Source: Theropithecus gelada (taxonomy: Eukaryota; Chordata; Mammalia; Primates; Cercopithecidae). Taken from it: a stretch of 64,000 nt of DNA. Each line of letters begins with the position of its first letter. Within the stretch, counting starts at the first letter, position 1. The position numbers and the translations under genes are program-made. Shown here one piece after another: positions 48,743 to 59,611 of this stretch. The DNA is taken from contig NC_037681.1 of assembly GCF_003255815.1 (NCBI RefSeq), forward strand, positions 84,600,015 to 84,664,014. The letters are read 5' to 3'. The notes beneath the pieces were generated by a model that did no database searches, was not told where the DNA came from, and was given only the letters and a program-made list of their open reading frames with translations.

Positions 48743-50049
48743 CAGAACGTGATGAAGAACAAATTCTGCAAAATTTGCCGTTTCATGGGCTATATAGGAA
48801 TTGACTTCAATTCTGACACAAAAAATTACCTTATCCAGAAATAAATTTTAACTTTCCAAAAAATATAAACATATGCAAAAGTAATCACCTTTTCCTAGTA
48901 AACTTTTAGTATTAAATTCTAATTTCAAAAACACTTCAGAAAGCCAAATGCTGTAGTAATAATAGTTCTACAAGAATAAAATATATGAATGTTAACAACA
49001 ACAAAACAGTGTTTACAATTTGGTTGTGATGCATTCTTTATTTTAAAAACCCATTAAAACATTTTTCATTTATTTAAAAAGCGATCCTCAGACTGCCTCT
49101 TAGATTGGTAGTGTAATAATTCTTAAGTTATCAGAACATAATTTTAAAATAGCCAAATTACAATAAAATTGCAAACTCTACTGTCCCAAACATCAATTAC
49201 ACATACTGATCATTTTTACCCAAACCTATCATGAGCAACGATGATCACTACAAACCATCAACATCCATTTCTAGGAAATCCGATTCTGACTACACTACAA
49301 ATACAGTCAAACAAACAAATCCCATCATGCCCTCTGTTCCATCATTTAACTGCTTAGAAATCATTTAGGCTCTGAAGGTGCTTTTTCCAATTAACTCTCC
49401 TTCGGATTTATAAAAGTGAATGTACATCAAAATCTGCAGTTTAGGTTATCGCAATAACATTTCTCAGTATACTACAAGTAATTTATCATGGTATTACTTA
49501 AAGTCGTTTACTATTAAGACTGCCCTGGATTTGACAAATCAGAAAAACAGCCAATTAAAAATAAAAACAGTACAATTTAATTCTTCGAAAGTAAGAGCCT
49601 CAATAAAGACCAAAAAATAAAACTGATTAGAAGGAAAAAAATCTTTTTTCGCAACCCCGGTCAGTCAAAATGCTAAAAATACCATCTTGAACTCAACACA
49701 TGAACAGACCAAATGGCTAATTGTAATTGACAAGCCAAAGTTCCCAAGTCAACGACGGGAGAGCAGAGACGGCAGGGAGGGCCTGCCCTTTCTATCTGTG
49801 CAGAGATGGAAGGAGGCAGAACTGAAGAAAATTAATTATTGAACAAATTATTTCAAGCTACATTTTCAAAAGGCAAAAGACTAAGTAACTCTTTGGATTA
49901 GTCTTCCCCGGAGAGAAAAACAAACAAATGTTTAAACGATTCCAATAGAATCCAATAGGACTAGGGGCCTGGCTGGAAAAAGAAAAGGGAAAGTTTGGGG
50001 GCAGCGTCTAAGGGGGTGATGGAAGTTCCAAAGCTGGGATCCCAGAAAG
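48743..50049. other. Intron 1, right end: single-copy-looking
   Basis: AT-rich sequence next to the CpG island. No repeat or exon recognised. Confidence 0.55.
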
Positions 50050-50317
50050 AGAGGGGCTAGAGCGGCGTTTGCGGTCGCCGACAGGAGGTAGGGAACATAG
50101 CTGCCAGCCCCGATCCCGAAGGGAGAGTGAAAAGGAAAAAAAAAAAGGAGGTGGCGGAGAGGAGAATGGAAGCTTCAGCGCCGGTCAGTTGTGACCGAAA
50201 CTCCGTCCGCTTCGGGCTGGGGAGGAGAGCCGAGGGGGTGGGGTCTCGGTCCCTCTCTCCGCAGGAGGTCGGGGTGAGAGTGGGCCGCGACGCGCGGGGG
50301 CCGCGGGGCACACCTAC

Positions 50318-50450
50318 CTGCGGGTCCCGGGGCAGCCGCCCTGAGCGAGGCCTAGTGCATCGCCGCCGCCTCCAGCCCTCCACGTCGCACCGAGGCTGCT
50401 GCTCCACGGCCGCCGCCGCCCGGCGCCCGGCCGGGCCCGAGCCCGGCTTC
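50318..50450 (-). other. VPS54: VPS54 exon 1, non-coding (5' end uncertain)
   Basis: On the minus strand the sequence CCCGCAG|GTAGGTG at 50318/50317 is a full consensus donor inside the CpG island. It is the best candidate to splice to the acceptor of exon 2 at 23232. The exon body is GC-rich and holds a two-codon upstream frame, ATG CAC TAG (50360-50352), with G at -3. No TATA box is visible, so start sites are probably dispersed; the 5' edge given here is a placeholder. That the first exon is non-coding follows from the start codon lying in exon 2. Confidence 0.7.
50352..50360 (-). promoter_or_regulatory. Minimal upstream ORF (Met-His-stop) in the VPS54 leader
   Basis: ATG CAC TAG reads on the minus strand 34 bases before the exon 1 donor, in the context GGCGATGC (G at -3, C at +4). 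If transcription starts upstream of it, it is a two-codon frame that could lower or tune initiation at the VPS54 start. Function is inference. Confidence 0.45.
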
Positions 50451-50469
50451 CCGCCCCCGCCCCGCGCCC
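50450..50469 (-). promoter_or_regulatory. Potential G-quadruplex on the VPS54 sense strand
   Basis: Four C-tracts on the plus strand (50450-52, 54-58, 60-63, 67-69) make four G-tracts with loops of 1-3 bases on the minus strand. This satisfies the usual G3+N1-7 rule. It also forms overlapping Sp1/KLF GC boxes. It lies 130 bases upstream of the exon 1 donor, so it is in either the promoter or the leader. Confidence 0.6.
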
Positions 50470-51130
50470 GCTGGCCAGTCGGCCCGGGGAGCACAGGGCC
50501 GCTCTCTCGAGCCCAGCTCCACTCGGGGGTGAGAGGCGGCAGCGGCGGCTCCCTCACGTCTCTCCCGGGTGTCCTGTCAGCCAGCAGTTTCCCCCGGGTC
50601 CGCAGCGCCGCCTCCGCCGCTGCTGCCGCCGCCTCTCCCACATCCCCGGCCTCCAGGGGAGCCGCCGCCGCCGCGCCACGACCACTGCCTCTAGCGCTTC
50701 TGCTCCCGGCTCCACTGCTTTCCCTCACCCCGCCGGCCCAGCCGGCTTGGCCCGGTCGGGTGTGGGGAGACAGCGCCGGAGGCCGCCGCAGCCCCCAGCC
50801 CACAATCCACCGCGCGGCCCCGCCGGGGCGGGAGGGCCGCGGCCCGGGCCGGGGGGAGCGCCCGCCGCCTGGGGAAAGCGGCTTTGGCGCAGGCCGGCGT
50901 GCCAGTCGCAGGCGCAGCCAGAGTTCTCTCGGGGCGGGGAGTACACCGCGTGGCTCCCCTGCGCCTCCTCTAATAGTCCTACACGCAGACAGAAATCCAC
51001 GCTGAATTCCACTTTCCCCACCACCCTTCCCCCCAACTCCCAGTTTTCAGGAACACCCAGATGCCTCCTGCCGCCTTCCCCGAGACTGGGACGCGACCCC
51101 TCCAGCGTAGCCCTCGCCACCCACAAGACC

Positions 51131-52009
51131 AACCGACTCGAAAGATCCCTAAATCACCCGGGACCTATTAAAGCAAATACTTCCACGAGATTCCACCTCT
51201 CTTCCACCCCCTCGAAGTAAATGCTTTTCAGCCGTTCCCAAATAAATGCCCTTCCAAAGGTTAAAGGTCACCCCTCCGCAACAACCCAATTCTCTCCATT
51301 GAGGACTTTTCCCCATCCGGTCCTCCCCTCCAAGTCTTCCCCAAGTTCCAGGCCTTCCTCCCAGGCACTGAAATCAGTTATTCCTGTTACTTGACTGAGA
51401 TACTTGGAGTGTGTATGATAATTAATACCTTCTAATTCTGATTTCAGCCTGGTTTCACAGTACTTGCAACTTTAAACCAATAAAATACAGTCCACAAGAA
51501 AGGGAAGGTCTTAGTATATAAATACAAACACAGACACACACACACACACATATATATATGGATGTGGAAGAAAAAGGTCCTCAATCATTTGAGTGCTTGT
51601 GGCTTAATTTTGGGAAGATTTTATTCAATTTTGAAATTCTTGCCTAAAAATACATTTCAAGCATTTACAAGACATAGTATGTTTTAACAAATCAAAAGTG
51701 AAAATACTCTTATAGTTGGGGGGTTGAAAAAAAAGTTGATCCAAGTTTCACTTCTAAGAAGTCACTTTGAAAACTGCAAACATAACTTTTATGAAATAAT
51801 ATTTTACCCACCAAAGAGCTAAAATTGGGGGAAGAGGACAAAAAGTAAGGAAGCATCAAAAATAGTTAAGAGAAAACTCTTACATTATATTTTTCTAAAT
51901 TCAATCCTCTACAATTATGTAATAAACAAGGTGAGAAAATCATTCTCCAGTATGAAATAAATTTAACTATAAAATAGTGAAGTCCTCTTAAATCCCTGAT
52001 CGCTTATAA
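51131..52009. other. Upstream flank: mostly unassigned
   Basis: The sequence quickly becomes AT-rich past the island. A CA/TA microsatellite lies at 51529-51559. No neighbouring gene is seen. Confidence 0.6.
51529..51559 (+). repeat. CA/TA microsatellite
   Basis: 'acacagacacacacacacac' followed by a short (TA)n. Confidence 0.85.
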
Positions 52010-52210
52010 AACCAGTTGAGTTTACATAGAAGCAGAGTAGAATGGTGGTTACCAAAGACTGGGGGCAAAGGGTGATGAGGAAAGGGGAAATGTGGGTCAA
52101 AGGGTATAAAGTTTCAGGTAGAAGGAATAAATTTTAGTGATCTATTGCACAGCATGATGACCACAGTTAATAACAATGTATTTAATATTCCAGAATAGCT
52201 AAAAGAGTAT

Positions 52211-52505
52211 TTTGTTTTGTTTTGTTGAGACTGAGTCTGGCTCTGTCGCCCAGGCCAGAGTGCAGTGGCAGGATCTCAGCTCACTGCAACATCGGCCTCC
52301 CAGGTTTAAGCAATTCTCCTGCCTCAGCCTCCAGAGCATCTGGGACTACAGGTGCGCACCACCACGCCCAGCTAATTTTTGTATGTTTAGTAGAGATAGG
52401 GTTTCACCATATTTGCCAGGCTGGTCTCCAACTCCTGACCTCGTGATCCACCTGCCTCAGCCTCCCGAAGTGCTGGGATTACAGGCATGAGCCACCACGC
52501 CCGGC
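52211..52505 (-). repeat. Alu, minus strand
   Basis: 'ttgagactgagtctggctctg' to 'gagccaccacgcccggcc'. 'aagagta' flanks both sides. Confidence 0.93.
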
Positions 52506-52542
52506 CAAGAGTACATTTTAAATGTTCTCACCGTAAAAAAAA

Positions 52543-52664
52543 AAAGCTGGGTACAGTGGCCCACACTTGTAGTCTCAGCTGAACTGGAAGGATGCCTTGA
52601 AACTAGCAGTTTGAGTTCAGCCTGGACAACATAGCCAGACACCATCTCTTAAAAAAAAAAAAAA
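52543..52664 (+). repeat. Alu left-monomer (FLAM-like) fragment
   Basis: 'gctgggtacagtggcccac' to 'acaccatctcttaaaaaa', one monomer only. Confidence 0.8.
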
Positions 52665-52800
52665 AAGTAGGTGAGGTGAAAGATGTGTTAATTTGCTTGG
52701 TTTAGTTATTCCACAGTGTATACATATATCAAAACATCACATTGGATCCTATAAATATATATAATTATTATTTGTCAATTTAAAAATTTTTATTAAAAAA

Positions 52801-53821
52801 GATGTGTTTATACTGGGAAAATATTAAGAAGAGGATTAACCAAGTTTTGTCTAAGGCCAGAAAGGAAAATAGTTTTTCTTTATGTCTAGAATCAGCTCAT
52901 AGATTATACTAAGAATTGGATTTAGCAAATTCCTATAATTTGACCCGCCTCAGGAAGTCAACAACAGTTCAAAAACTTCCTTAAGCCTGGCTGGTTTGGC
53001 CTTTAACAAAATATTTGTGTTTATACCCCACCTTGTTCCAGAAAAGATTCCAAGCTGGCATTTGGACTACATGATAGCCATCAGTTGTCTCCCAGACACT
53101 GGAACAAGACAGTCTGGTTTGCTTAATTATCCATCTGTTGATAACATACCATAAGAAGAAAATACACATTGAGTGTTGTGCTTAGTTCTTTCAGAGATCC
53201 AGCTCAATGTTTACTTTTACTTTTACTTTTCCACAGAACAATTCATAATCTTGAATCTAAACAGAAAAGTAAATGCTGATGATCAAGTTTGCAAAATTTT
53301 TTTAAAGAGTGTAAACTGGGCAAGCAATTTCATTTAAAGCTAGATAAATTTCAAATTAATTAGTATGTTCACTTGCTATCACTTGAATCATTTCAGTATG
53401 AGAACTAAAAGCCAAATCATAAATATGTAGGTATAGATATATTATTAGTTTACATTTCCGGAAAGCACAGATGATGGAAAATTAAGAAATTAATAAAAAA
53501 TTAAGAAATTGATAGGAGTTAAGATTCCATCGTTGCCCTCAAAAAAAGTAATCAGGAAAAAAATATTTAGCTACCATGTCACTAACACTGTATTTGGCAT
53601 GTTTATTATATCTGTTATTATATCTGTTACCCACCAATCACATGAAAGGTGATAGTCCACCCAGGTTGTATGTTCTAATTAGAGGGAGAATGGCAAATTT
53701 TCTAATGCCATAACACCTATAAAAGGCCTATGTTTATGTTTACTGTGTATTCTGTGCATATTTGTGTGGGTGGCAGTAGTGAGGTTAACTTATCTAGTCA
53801 ATCACTGAACACTGGCTTTGT
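52801..53821. other. Upstream flank: no recognised feature
   Basis: AT-rich. A short TTTTAC triplet repeat lies near 53212-53230. Confidence 0.55.
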
Positions 53822-54131
53822 GTTTTTTTTTTTTCTTTTTTTTTTTTGAGACGGAGTCTTGCTCTGTGTCCCAGGCTGGACTACAGTGGCGCAATCTTGG
53901 CTCACTGCAAGCTCCGCCTCCCGGGTTCACAATACATTCTCCTGCCTCAGCCTCCCGAAGCAACTAGGACTACAGGCGCCCACCAGCATGCCTGGCTAAT
54001 TTTTTATATTTTTAGTAGAGACAGGATTTCACCATGTTAGCCAGGATGGTCTTGATCTCCTGACCTCGTAATCCACCCGCCTCAGCCTCCCAAAGTGCTG
54101 GGATTACAGGCATGAACCACCGTGCCAAGCC
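53822..54131 (-). repeat. AluY-like, minus strand
   Basis: T-rich tract then 'gagacggagtcttgctctg' to 'gaaccaccgtgccaagcc'. A 5-base expansion near 53930 ('cacaatacattctcc'). Confidence 0.92.
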
Positions 54132-55032
54132 TGAACATTGCCTTTCTAATGATTTATTTGATAGAAACTATACATTCACGTGCAATATAAATACAGAGGG
54201 GAAAGGGGGCACTGATAGAATGAACAATTAGAAAAATCATTTTGCAATTTAATAAGATAGAAGCACTAGCTTCTTTTTTCTGTGATAGAAAACCTTGAAT
54301 CTATCAAATGGAAACCCATCCAAGTGCTTAACCTACTCTTCAGCTAAATATGTGTAATTATATTGTGTGTTTAGTATAAATAAGTTATCTTTGATAAGCA
54401 AAATTTATATGCACTCATGAACTGAAGATATCAAGCTGGTAATTGTTTCATTAGGGTTTGGGTTTTCTATCCAATGTCCTGAATTATTTTATGCATCATA
54501 TTTGAGCTATTCTTAAATGTTATATATATAAATATTTAATTATATGTGTTTTTATAATTTAAAAATTTTTTATAATTTTTGATATAGCTAATGTATAGTA
54601 TATAAAAATATAAATGAAAATTTATAACAATATGACTCTAACTTGAAACTGTGTTTTGATATTTCTTCATAGGTAATATGGGACTATCTTAATGTAGGAA
54701 AATTTCCAGTTTACTTTGAGTATGGTGTAAGATATTAAAGCTAAATGTAGATATAAGCATCACTAGAAAATTTATAATATTTTCTGTGATAATGTACTCA
54801 ATACTTGTTGGGAGTAATATACAAGTTTTCAACATATCTTTTTGTCTTCTACATCAGCCGCTTGGTTACTTTGGAAGCAATTATTTAACTCTGTTAAATT
54901 TCTCTGTTAACTTTTTTCTTGACCTTGATATTTCAGATTTCCATTTTTATTATTATAATAACAGCAGCTGTAATCTACTAAGAATTTACTGCACCCCAAG
55001 CATAGGGAAAAACCAAGATACTATGGTATATT
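54132..55032. other. Upstream flank: AT-rich, possible MIR near 54950-55030
   Basis: Very AT-rich, with 'ataacagcagctgtaatc' near the right end resembling a MIR end. Otherwise nothing nameable. Confidence 0.45.
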
Positions 55033-55440
55033 AGTTTTCTATTGGCGTATACAAATTATCACCAATTTAGCAATTTAAAGCAACACACATTTATTATGTC
55101 ATGGTTTCTGTGAGTCAGGAGTCTGAGCACAACTTAACTTGTCTTTGCTTAAGGTCTCACAACGCTGCAATCAAAGCATCCATCAGCCTGTATTCTCATC
55201 TGAAAGCTTGACTGAGGAAGAATCTGCTTCCAATCTCCCTCAGGTTGTTGGCAGCATTCATTTACTTGCATTTACAGACTGAGAGCCCTGGCTCCTTGCT
55301 GGCTCAAGGCTGCCCTCAGATTTTAGAGGCCACCTGCAGTTCCTCACCTTGTGGGTTTCCCTAACACAGCTGTTTACTTCATCAGCCAGTGAGGAGTGTC
55401 TGTAAAATCTCTAAAGTGAATCTGCTAGCCAAATGGAATG
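55033..55440 (-). repeat. Old LTR-like interspersed repeat
   Basis: The left edge 'tattagttttctattggcg' reversed resembles the MLT1-type LTR 3' end (AATAGAAAACTAATA). The interior 'ggtctcacaacgctgcaatc' is a known common repeat text whose family I cannot name. Confidence 0.4.
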
Positions 55441-55522
55441 ATATCCTAGTATATTTTCTATAGTCTGTGGTTTACAAGCAGGTCACAAGTTTCACTCACA
55501 CACAAAAAGTGTGAACAATCGG

Positions 55523-55820
55523 CTGGGCGCGGTGGCTCAAGCCTGTAATCCCAGCACTTTGGGAGGCCGAGACGGGCGGATCACGAGGTCAGGAGATCGA
55601 GACCATCCTGGCTAACACGGTGAAACCCCGTCTCTATTAAGAAATACAAAAAACTAGCCGGGCGAGGTGGCGGGCGCCTGTAGTCCCAGCTACTCGGGAG
55701 ACTGAGGCCGGAGAATGGCGTGAACCCGGGAGGCGGAGCTTGCAGTGAGCTGAGATCCGGCCACTGCACTCCAGCCCGGGCGACAGAGCGAGACTCCGTC
55801 TCAAAAAAAAAAAAAAAAAA
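55523..55820 (+). repeat. Young full-length AluY (Old World monkey type)
   Basis: 'ggctgggcgcggtggctcaa' to an A-run of about 18. It has 'ctcaagcctgtaatccc', 'ctagccgggcgaggtggcgg' and 'gagatccggccactgc'. Few changes from a consensus. Perfect duplication 'aaaaagtgtgaacaatc' on both sides. Confidence 0.96.
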
Positions 55821-55869
55821 GTGTGAACAATCATGGTTGCCTTTGATGGTAGCAATCATGAAGGGCTAC

Positions 55870-56130
55870 CCTCGAGCCTGTAATTAAAATACCACAGGCT
55901 TTGAAGTTTGGCCAACCTTGGGCTTTAAACCTGGCTGTGACACTTTAGCTATGTGACTTTATTATCAGTCTCTCTAATTTGTAGTTTGTTCATCTGCAAA
56001 GAGGAAAATAATCTCTTTACACTTTATTTTTCTCCCATGTAAAATGAGGCTAATAATACAGTTGTAAGGATTAAATGAGCATTTTAACACAGTAACTGGT
56101 AACATGAAATACTCAATAAACACTTGTTAG
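55870..56130 (+). repeat. MIR SINE relic
   Basis: 'taaacctggctgtgacactt' through 'cagttgtaaggattaaatgag' to 'actcaataaacacttgttag', in MIR order. Confidence 0.85.
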
Positions 56131-56504
56131 TTTTCTCCCTTTGTTACCCCTCTTTCTCTCATCTCTTCTTATTTTGAACCTAGTCTGTTAGAAGTCCCAG
56201 TTGGCATTTCTACGCTTTCAACTGCTACGTATTTATCCTGGGTCCAGAGTTCATGTACATGTGTGCACCTGTATCTAGGGCCATTCAAAACCAACTCTAG
56301 TATCAACACCTTAAAAAACAGGATGGATAGTATTGCAAATGTTATCTCCAACTTGAGCTTGGAAAAATTAATAAAATGATGAATGCATAACATTAGATCA
56401 TTATTAGACATAGAGGCTTTGAGAGTTTAGAGAACTTTGCTGGGGTTGGCTTCAGTTCTCCTCTGAATCATGTTCAACAGGTACAAGGCACAAAAGGATG
56501 TGTT
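56131..56504. other. Upstream flank: no recognised feature
   Basis: Nothing nameable in these 374 bases. Confidence 0.5.
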
Positions 56505-57060
56505 CTGGCATAGTAGTGTTCATGGGCTCTGAGTTTGTATTCCAGCTTTGCCACTTTCTAAGTAACCTTGGGGATATTATTTAAGCTCTGTAAAGCTCAG
56601 TTCATTGTGGGGTAATGATAGTACTTAGACTTCATAGATGTGCTGTGAAAATTACATTTAAAGTGCACAGTCAGCCCTCCATATCTGCAGATTCCGCATC
56701 CATATATTCAGCCAACTGTGTATTGAATATATATATTTTAAAATGATAAAAAACCAATAAAAACAATATAGTATAACAACTATTTACATTGCATTAGGTA
56801 TTATAAGTAATCTAGAGATGATTTAAAGTATCTGGGAGGATGTGCGTAGGTTGTATGCAAGTACTTAGCCATTTAATATAAAAGACTTGCTCAAATCCCT
56901 GATTTTGGTAACTGCAGAGGGGATAGTCCTTGAACCAATCATCCTCAGATACTGAGGGATGATTGTACTTAAATAGCATAATTTAATGCTTAGTTCATGG
57001 TTGGTACTTTAAAATGTTAACTATCATAATTATTATAATCTTCACTATATCATCATTATT
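56505..57060 (+). repeat. MIR SINE relic split by a Tigger-type MITE
   Basis: Left piece 'tattccagctttgccacttt' and 'tgtgaaaattacatttaaagt'. It resumes after the MITE with 'gcttagttcatggttggtac' and 'tcataattattataatc', the MIR 3' end. Confidence 0.8.
56668..56967 (+). mobile_element. Tigger-type (TcMar, MER2-like) MITE
   Basis: About 300 bases with inverted ends CAGTCAGCCCTCCATATCTG and, from the right, CAATCATCCCTCAGTATCTG. The TA target is kept on the right. It inserted in the MIR. No transposase is encoded. Confidence 0.85.
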
Positions 57061-57227
57061 AGGAAAGCTATATTAATGAAACCCACAGAACAGGAAGGGG
57101 CAAAATTTGACTGTGAATGAGGTGGCTGAGGTGAGGCATGAGAAGCCAGAAGATCTCAAAAGTCCTTATAAGCCCATGGGCTGCAAGTAAGATCAGTGGT
57201 AAGAAGGTATAAAAATTGGCAAGTCAG
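57061..57227. other. Upstream flank: no recognised feature
   Basis: Short unassigned segment. Confidence 0.5.
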
Positions 57228-57400
57228 AGCCAGGTGTGGTGGCTCATGCCTGTGATGCCAGCACTTTGGGAGGCCAAGGTGGGAGAATCACATGAGCCCA
57301 GGAGTTTGAGACCAGCCTGGGCCATATAGTGAGACCTCATCTCTTAAAATAATTTTTAAAAGTTATATATATACATATATATATAGAGAGAGAGAGAGAG
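57228..57400 (+). repeat. Alu left monomer with TA and GA repeat tail
   Basis: 'gagccaggtgtggtggctca' to 'gagacctcatctcttaaaat', then (TA)n and (GA)n to 57400. Confidence 0.85.
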
Positions 57401-58079
57401 AACATTGACAAGTCAGAAACTGGACAAATAGGAACTGGGGGCCAAGGCAAAATTATGAATTCTCAACCAAACTGAAAAACACAACCCAAGACACAACAGA
57501 AGAGCACATGAAACAAATAATTCCTACTTCAAACGTGAATCCTTTTATATACTTCCTGCTGGAGCATGAGTCAACCACAGAGCATATCTGGTACGTGTCT
57601 GTACCATGCCTGATACAAGGTAAGAGTTCAATAACTATTTTGAATGGAAAACACAAGAGTCATATTCTTATAGGAAAACAGTGACTACGTTGTTGAGTAG
57701 AATAGAGGAGCATGACAATCAGAGATATGGGCATATCTTGACAAATATAAGATTACTTTCAAATTGGACCATTTCCCTAGAAAAGTAGTTATATATACCA
57801 TTTTGTTAGTCCTGCTATCATATTTTTGCTTTATGTTGCTTTATACAGTATTTGGTTATTTATTCTCTGGAGAATTTGTCTAATGAACTAAATTGTAAAT
57901 ATTTCCAGGGCAGGATTTTCTGTTGTTGTTGCAGTGTACTTTTAAAAAATTTCCCTACAGAATCTGGAACAGTATACTACATAGTAGACTTTCAGTAGAT
58001 GCTTGTTGAATTAAAATAATTATGAATTACCCCTCCTTAGTAAATGGTATTTGGCATAATGAATATTAATAATGTATAA
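57401..58079. other. Upstream flank: no recognised feature
   Basis: AT-rich; nothing nameable. Confidence 0.5.
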
Positions 58080-59010
58080 AACTAGTGGGCAACCTTGAAA
58101 TCATTCTTGACTTTCATGTACCACATCTAATTTGTCAGCAAGTTCTATTATTTCTACCTTTGAAATATATCTAGACTAAAGACTTCTCACCATTTACACT
58201 GCATCCAGTCGGATCCAAGCCATCTTGCCCACAGGGCCCTTGACTGTGGCTGTTGGACTGTAATATACTGCTCATTACCGAAGACACCATTCATACAGAC
58301 AGCAGGGTGAATAATGCTTCTTGGAGTAGTACAGTGCAATGATCGTACTTGCCTGGATTGTTGCAAAAGTATTCTAGCCCATCTCCCCATATCTGCCTTC
58401 TCCCCTTTGACCCCACCAGTCTATTCTCAGAACAATAGTCAGCTTGCTCCTGTTGAAACTTAAGTCAGATCAGGTCATTCCTCCAGAAGCTCCCATCTCA
58501 TTCAGAAAAAGTTAAAGTTCTTGCAAGGCCCTAGGTGATCTCATCCCACTGTTACCTATCTGACTTTATCTGCTCCTGCTCCCCCTATTTCTCACAACTG
58601 AGCTCCTCATGATTACCGAGAAACACCAGACATGGCCCTGCCCCAGAGCATTTGCACTTGCCCCTCTCTCTGCCTAGAATTTCCCCAGATGTCCACATAG
58701 CTAACTCCCTTACTTCCTTCAGGTCTTCATTCAAATGTCACCTTCTCAGTGAGGTGTTTCTTGACATGCATATTTCTCATTACAACACTATGCTTTAACT
58801 GCTTTTCCACTTTCTCCTTTTAGCCTTTATTATTATCTAACCCTCCATATGTTTTACTTTATTTATTGTTTGTCTGTCCCTGACATGAACACAAGCTCTT
58901 TGAGGGCAAGGATTTTTTTCTGTTTTGCTTACCACTTTACCACCCAACACCTAGAACAGTGCCTGTTCAAAGTAAGAGTTCAACAAATACTTGAAATAAT
59001 GAATGAACGA
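58080..59010 (+). mobile_element. L2 (LINE2) 3' half
   Basis: One of the clearest L2 copies here: 'ccagagcatttgcacttgcc', 'cttcattcaaatgtcacctt', 'gagggcaaggatttttttct' and 'cctagaacagtgcctgttca', ending 'ttcaacaaatacttgaaat'. No open frame. Confidence 0.88.
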
Positions 59011-59304
59011 CTAAAAAAAAACTAGCTCTTATAAGTATACACCACTTTCTTTCATACACTAAGCAGAATAAATAACCAGTTGGTCTAATATGTTGAAAAC
59101 AACTTGCCATTGATATGTTACAGGGCTCAAGATTTTTGTAAGCCACTATTAATTTATTATATTTATGATCAAGGTGATAGTCTTGGCTTATTTTACATTT
59201 GGAGTAATTTAAGGAATAATGATTTGAAAAATGTTTTAAATATGCAATTCTATAATGAAGTAGAACTATAAGGATAGACAGTCAAACATTTATTAGGAAA
59301 AAGT

Positions 59305-59611
59305 TTGTTTTTTTGTTTTTTTTTTTTGAGACAAAGTCTCGCTCTGTTGCCCAGGCTGGAGTGCAGTGGCGCAATCTCAGCTCACTGCGACCTCCGCCTT
59401 CTGGGTTCAAGCAATTGTCCTGCCTCGGCCTCCTGAGCAGCTGGGACCACAGGCACGCACCACCGTGCCCGGCTAATTTCTTTGTATTTTTAATGGAGAT
59501 GGGGTTTCGCCATGTTGGCCAGGCTGGTCTCAAACTCCTGACCTCAGGTGATCTGCCCACCTCGGCCTCCCAAAGTGCTGGAATTACAGACATGAGCCAC
59601 TGCGCCCAGCC
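59305..59611 (-). repeat. Alu (AluS-like), minus strand
   Basis: T-rich tract then 'gagacaaagtctcgctctg' to 'gagccactgcgcccagcc'. Confidence 0.93.

Larger units (their letters stand above)
1..50450 (-). other. VPS54: VPS54 gene, 5' part (exons 1-7; continues beyond the left edge)
   Basis: The gene encodes vacuolar protein sorting-associated protein 54, the subunit that with VPS51, VPS52 and VPS53 forms the GARP tether, which brings endosome-to-TGN retrograde carriers to the trans-Golgi network. Seven exons are seen on the minus strand; the six coding ones join in frame from MASSHSSSPVPQGSSSDVFF through the stretch beginning LSHYLDIVEVNIAHQ. I recognise this text as primate VPS54. The human protein is about 977 residues, so roughly the first third is here: the disordered N-terminus and the start of the coiled-coil Vps54 N-terminal region that assembles with the other GARP subunits. 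The C-terminal domain, site of the mouse wobbler mutation, lies outside. Introns are 27,085 (1), 1,964 (2), 9,461 (3), 3,144 (4), 3,594 (5) and 3,386 (6) bases. The right edge is approximate because the transcription start cannot be read. Confidence 0.96.
50050..51130. promoter_or_regulatory. CpG island and promoter of VPS54
   Basis: This block is very GC-rich and dense in CpG, unlike the AT-rich sequence on either side. It is densest from 50270 to 50960. It has no TATA box. It contains GC-box type Sp1/KLF sites, including the run of C-tracts at 50450-50469, 'gccggggcggga' near 50822, and an NRF1-like 'cgcaggcgcag' near 50908. The arrangement is that of a housekeeping promoter with dispersed starts. 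Open frames of 248 and 292 codons on opposite strands here arise because stop codons are rare in GC-rich DNA; neither resembles a known protein or has homopolymer-free composition. Confidence 0.9.
52010..52800 (+). mobile_element. Old LINE-1 3' end (L1M-type), split by Alus
   Basis: 'gaatggtggttaccaaagac' and 'agtgatctattgcacagcat', then 'caaaacatcacattggatcc' and 'ttatttgtcaatttaaaaat', are L1M 3' UTR text in plus order, interrupted at 52211 and 52543. Confidence 0.75.

Noticed and set aside
50057..51220. Open frames of 248 (minus), 292 and 157 (plus) and 135 (minus) codons in the CpG island, suggesting a new or divergent gene
   Set aside because: All lie in very GC-rich DNA where stop codons are rare, on both strands and in several frames at once. 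They are runs of Pro, Ala, Arg and Gly with no domain. The 248-codon frame also crosses the predicted exon 1 donor.
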